Source: Halobaculum roseum (lineage in GTDB: Archaea; Halobacteriota; Halobacteria; Halobacteriales; Haloferacaceae). Taken from it: a stretch of 64,000 nucleotides of DNA. The notes below the pieces were generated by a model. It ran no database searches. It saw nothing but the letters and a program-made list of their open reading frames with translations, and was not told the origin of the DNA. Positions 61,675 through 64,000 of the stretch are shown in pieces; positions within the stretch are counted from its first letter, which is position 1, and every line of letters begins with the position of its first letter. The stretch covers positions 1,878,521-1,942,520 of the forward strand of contig NZ_CP082286.1 in the NCBI RefSeq assembly GCF_019880245.1, read 5' to 3'. A program made the translations under genes and the position numbers.

Positions 61675-63084
61675 TCAGACCAGCGGCTCGACCAGCTCGC
61701 GGCCGTCGGCGAGGATCGCTTTCGTGTTCCTCTCGGAGCCGGATTCGGCGTACACGCGCATCTTCGGCTCGGTGCCCGAGGGGCGCACGAGCAGCCACGA
61801 GCCGTCGGCCAGGAGGAGCTTGAAGCCGTCCACCGTCACCACGTCCGCGACCGCCTCGCCGGCGACCTCGTCGGGGATGTGGTCGGCGAGGTCGTCGATG
61901 ACGCGGGCCTTCTCGCTGTCGGGGCAGTCGACGCTCACCTTGTCGGCGACGATGCGGCCGTGCTCGGCCTCCAGCCGGTCGACGCGGTCGTCGTACGACT
62001 CCTCCGCCTCGGCGGCGGCCGCGAGCAGCGCCATCAACACGCCGTCCTTCTCGCGGACGTGCCCGCGAACGGAGAAGCCGCCGGACTCCTCGCCGCCGAT
62101 CAGCGCGTCGTGCTCGCCCATCGCCTGTGCGACCCACTTGAAGCCGACCGCGGTCTCGAACACCTCCTCGCCGTGCGCCTCGGCGATCCGGTCGATGAGG
62201 AACGTCGTCGAGACGGTGCGGATCGCGGGCCCGGAGTCGCCCTCGAGGAGGCGGTCGTACGTCGCCGCGAAGAAGAGGTTCTCGTCGAGGTGGCCGCGCC
62301 CGGGGGTCACGATCGCCAGCCGGTCGGCGTCGCCGTCGTTGGCGATCCCCAGGTCCGCGTCGCCCTCGGCGACGTGCGCGGCGAGCGCTTCGAGGTTCTC
62401 CGCCGAGGGCTCCGGCGACCCGCCGCCGAACTCGGGGTCGCGGTCGCAGCGCAGGCGCTCGACCTCGGCGCCCGCGGATTCCAGCAGCGCGTCGGTGACG
62501 CCGCGGCCGCTGCCGTGCATCGCGTCGTACGCGACCGTCAGCCCCGACAGATCGAGCGCCCCCCCGCGGGCGACGAGGTCGCGGGCGTGTTCGGTGTGGG
62601 GGGTCTGAAGGTCGACGCGGCGGATATCGCCCTCGTCGGCGGTGCCAGCGGCGTCGAGGGTCGGCTCGCGGAGGTTCGCCTCGATGCGCTCGGTGACCTC
62701 CGGAAGGGCGGGCGCGCCGTCGTCGGGGATGAACTTCACGCCGTTGTACTCGGGCGGGTTGTGCGAGGCCGTGACCATCATCGCGCCCGCCGCGTCGCGC
62801 TCGACGATGGCGTACGCCACGAGCGGGGTGGGGCAGTCGCGCTCGGGGAGGAGCACGTCGAAGCCGTTGCCCGCGAGCACTTCCGCGAGCGACTCGGCGA
62901 AGCCCTCGGAGGTCGGCCGGGCGTCGTAGCCCACGATCACGGGGCGGTCCGCCGTGCCCTCCGCGGCGGCGTCCGCCTCCGCCAAGGTGTCGGCGACGGC
63001 TTGACCGACGATCCGGACGCGGCGGTCGGTGAACGTGTCGAGGGTGGCGCGCCACCCGTCGGTTCCGAAGGAGATCTCGTCCAT
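61675..63084 (-). CDS. Phosphohexomutase (phosphoglucomutase/phosphomannomutase)
   Basis: Interconverts hexose 1- and 6-phosphates; 469 residues. The phosphoserine is S107 in MMVTASHNPPEYNGVKF. The Mg2+ loop is NDGDADRLAIV, the sugar-binding loop GGEESGGFSV, and the phosphate-binding loop VRPSGTEPKMR near the C-terminus. The N-terminal FGTDGWRA is complete, with ATG at 63084. Glc versus Man preference cannot be told from sequence. With the nucleotidyltransferase at 19481 it could serve GDP-mannose formation for surface glycans. Confidence 0.93.
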   Translation of the reverse strand: MDEISFGTDGWRATLDTFTDRRVRIVGQAVADTLAEADAAAEGTADRPVIVGYDARPTSEGFAESLAEVLAGNGFDVLLPERDCPTPLVAYAIVERDAAGAMMVTASHNPPEYNGVKFIPDDGAPALPEVTERIEANLREPTLDAAGTADEGDIRRVDLQTPHTEHARDLVARGGALDLSGLTVAYDAMHGSGRGVTDALLESAGAEVERLRCDRDPEFGGGSPEPSAENLEALAAHVAEGDADLGIANDGDADRLAIVTPGRGHLDENLFFAATYDRLLEGDSGPAIRTVSTTFLIDRIAEAHGEEVFETAVGFKWVAQAMGEHDALIGGEESGGFSVRGHVREKDGVLMALLAAAAEAEESYDDRVDRLEAEHGRIVADKVSVDCPDSEKARVIDDLADHIPDEVAGEAVADVVTVDGFKLLLADGSWLLVRPSGTEPKMRVYAESGSERNTKAILADGRELVEPLV

Positions 63085-63211
63085 GCGGGAGCCGTCGGCG
63101 CGGGGTGGCAAAAACCCGGGTGCCCGCGGTCGGGCCGTACGAGGGCCGGATCCGGCGCCGGCCGCCGTCAGAACCCGACGGGCTTTTGCGCGCGCCCGGG
63201 AACTCTCTGGC

Positions 63212-63832
63212 ATGTCGGAGACGCCTACCGTCGTCGCCGTGAACGGCTCGCGACGCGACGGGAGCTACGGCCGGGCGACGCTGCGGTACGCCCTCGATGC
63301 GGCCGCCGAGTACGGCGCCGAGCCGGACTTCATCGATCTGGGTGACCCCGAGCTCGACGTGCCGCTGTATCACCCGGACGTCGACGCCGCGGACGCCGGC
63401 GACGTGCCGGACCTGCTCGCGCGGATGCGGCACGCCGACGGCGTGCTCCTATGCACGCCGGTGTACCACGACTCGTACTCGTCGGCGTTCCGGAGCTTCC
63501 ACGACTGGTGTAGCTTCGACGAGTACGACGACACCGTCGTCGGGCTGTTCGCCGTCGCCGGCGGCGGCTCCTACGGCGGGACGCTCGAACACATGCGCGC
63601 GACGATCCGCGGGGTCCACGGCTGGGTCGCCCCGCTCCAGGTCGGGATCCGCAACGCGCGAAACCGCTTCGAGCCGTGGGACGAGGGCGACCGGCCGCCC
63701 GAGGGCGCGATCGGCGCGGACGCGCGCTACGAGTTCGTCGACGACGCGCTGCGCGAGCGGACGATGAAGCTCGGGCGACGGATCGCCCACTACGCCGGGC
63801 ACAAGGACGAGTTCCTCGACGTTCCGGAGTAG
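63212..63832 (+). CDS. NAD(P)H-dependent FMN reductase-like protein
   Basis: A 206-residue flavodoxin-fold protein. The FMN-phosphate loop is NGSRRDGSYGRATLRYAL at the N-terminus (GSxRxxS type). CTPVYHDSYSSAFRSFHDWC holds the isoalloxazine-contact segment, and VAGGGSYGGTLEHMRATIRG is the second loop. Such proteins reduce flavins, quinones or chromate. ATG at 63212, divergent from the phosphohexomutase with 127 bp between starts. Electron acceptor unknown. Confidence 0.92.
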   Translation: MSETPTVVAVNGSRRDGSYGRATLRYALDAAAEYGAEPDFIDLGDPELDVPLYHPDVDAADAGDVPDLLARMRHADGVLLCTPVYHDSYSSAFRSFHDWCSFDEYDDTVVGLFAVAGGGSYGGTLEHMRATIRGVHGWVAPLQVGIRNARNRFEPWDEGDRPPEGAIGADARYEFVDDALRERTMKLGRRIAHYAGHKDEFLDVPE

Positions 63833-63870
63833 CGGCCGGGCGCGCGAGGTCGACCGACCGTCGACCGGTC

Positions 63871-64000
63871 CTACCCGATCAGCCGCTCCTTCTCCCGTCG
63901 CGACCGCTGTTTGATCGCGTACTCCCGGCTCATCGCCGCCGACTTCGAGTCGAACGCCTCGACGTGGACCAGCTCGACGGGCGTCCGCCCGCGGGTGTAC
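63871..64000 (-). CDS. GIY-YIG nuclease-like protein, C-terminal part (truncated by the window)
   Basis: The minus strand is open from the right edge to the TAG at 63871-63873, giving 43 codons including the stop. The reading YTRGRTPVELVHVEAFDSKS and REYAIKQRSRREKERLIG is the C-terminal part of the small GIY-YIG domain (UPF0213/YhbQ type), where the ...YTRGRTPVELV... strand and the Arg/Lys helix follow the catalytic GIY...YIG motif. That motif and the catalytic Glu lie outside the window. These proteins may cut branched or damaged DNA. Confidence 0.8.
   Translation of the reverse strand, partial: YTRGRTPVELVHVEAFDSKSAAMSREYAIKQRSRREKERLIG

Noticed and set aside
60259-63345. A 1028-codon plus-strand open frame over the phosphodiesterase and phosphohexomutase
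   Set aside because: It is antisense to two genes with clear catalytic motifs; the product has no recognisable fold.

Overview
The window is a piece of haloarchaeal chromosome. Base composition is very GC-rich, predicted proteins are strongly acidic, and the information-processing genes are archaeal: the large subunit of DNA polymerase D, the replication factor C small subunit, Trm1, archaeal-type AlaRS, an Lrp/AsnC regulator beside glnA, a Tfx-family regulator and a SAMP2-like ubiquitin-fold protein. Many genes have an A/T-rich box about 23-30 nt upstream of the start codon and no obvious Shine-Dalgarno, the usual haloarchaeal pattern of leaderless transcripts. The genus cannot be fixed from this sequence alone.

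Left edge (1-1600): a small, visibly more A/T-rich accessory patch. It holds the tail of a possibly phage-derived gene, a 105-bp element bounded by 14-bp inverted repeats, and a Thr/Pro-linker lipoprotein, ending next to the 3' end of polC. 1600-31000: polC with a 181-residue mini-intein inserted just before its catalytic Asp motif; a PPC/DUF296 protein; a metY-metX-metY methionine cluster; an ABC exporter pair; bacterial-type NAD+ DNA ligase; serB, serA and thrC; a sugar-nucleotidyltransferase; an SDR; Tfx; a TRAM protein; a SWIM-finger protein beside trm1; tandem YihY-like membrane proteins; a PAP2 phosphatase; and the divergent glnA/lrp pair with a 50-residue zinc-ribbon gene.

31000-48000: M29 aminopeptidase, MazG-like hydrolase, alaS, a large GAF/PAS histidine kinase, TspO, threonine aldolase, an alpha/beta-hydrolase without its nucleophile, a glutamine amidotransferase, a PiT-type phosphate permease, a CNNM/CBS protein, a glutaredoxin-like gene joined to a cysteine-free peroxiredoxin-fold gene, Sua5/YrdC, and a Cas4-like iron-sulfur protein with a degraded nuclease motif. 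48000-64000: a cmi4-like protein, a membrane HdrD-type Fe-S oxidoreductase, ferredoxin plus methyltransferase, cupin, DCC thiol oxidoreductase, glutaryl-CoA dehydrogenase-like enzyme, a membrane-anchored winged-helix regulator, phosphoesterase, CDF transporter, rfcS, samp2 overlapping a GNAT gene, an alkaline-phosphatase-superfamily protein, a phosphohexomutase, a flavin reductase and the tail of a GIY-YIG protein at the right edge.

Most of the window is ordinary chromosomal backbone: biosynthesis of Met, Ser, Thr and Gln, replication and repair, translation quality control, redox and transport. No CRISPR array, rRNA, tRNA or complete transposase gene was seen. The less ordinary items are the polC mini-intein, the MITE-like element at 410-514, three protein families here that lack expected catalytic residues (hydrolase, peroxiredoxin, Cas4-like), and several structured intergenic inverted repeats, two of which share a loop but have different, self-complementary stems.
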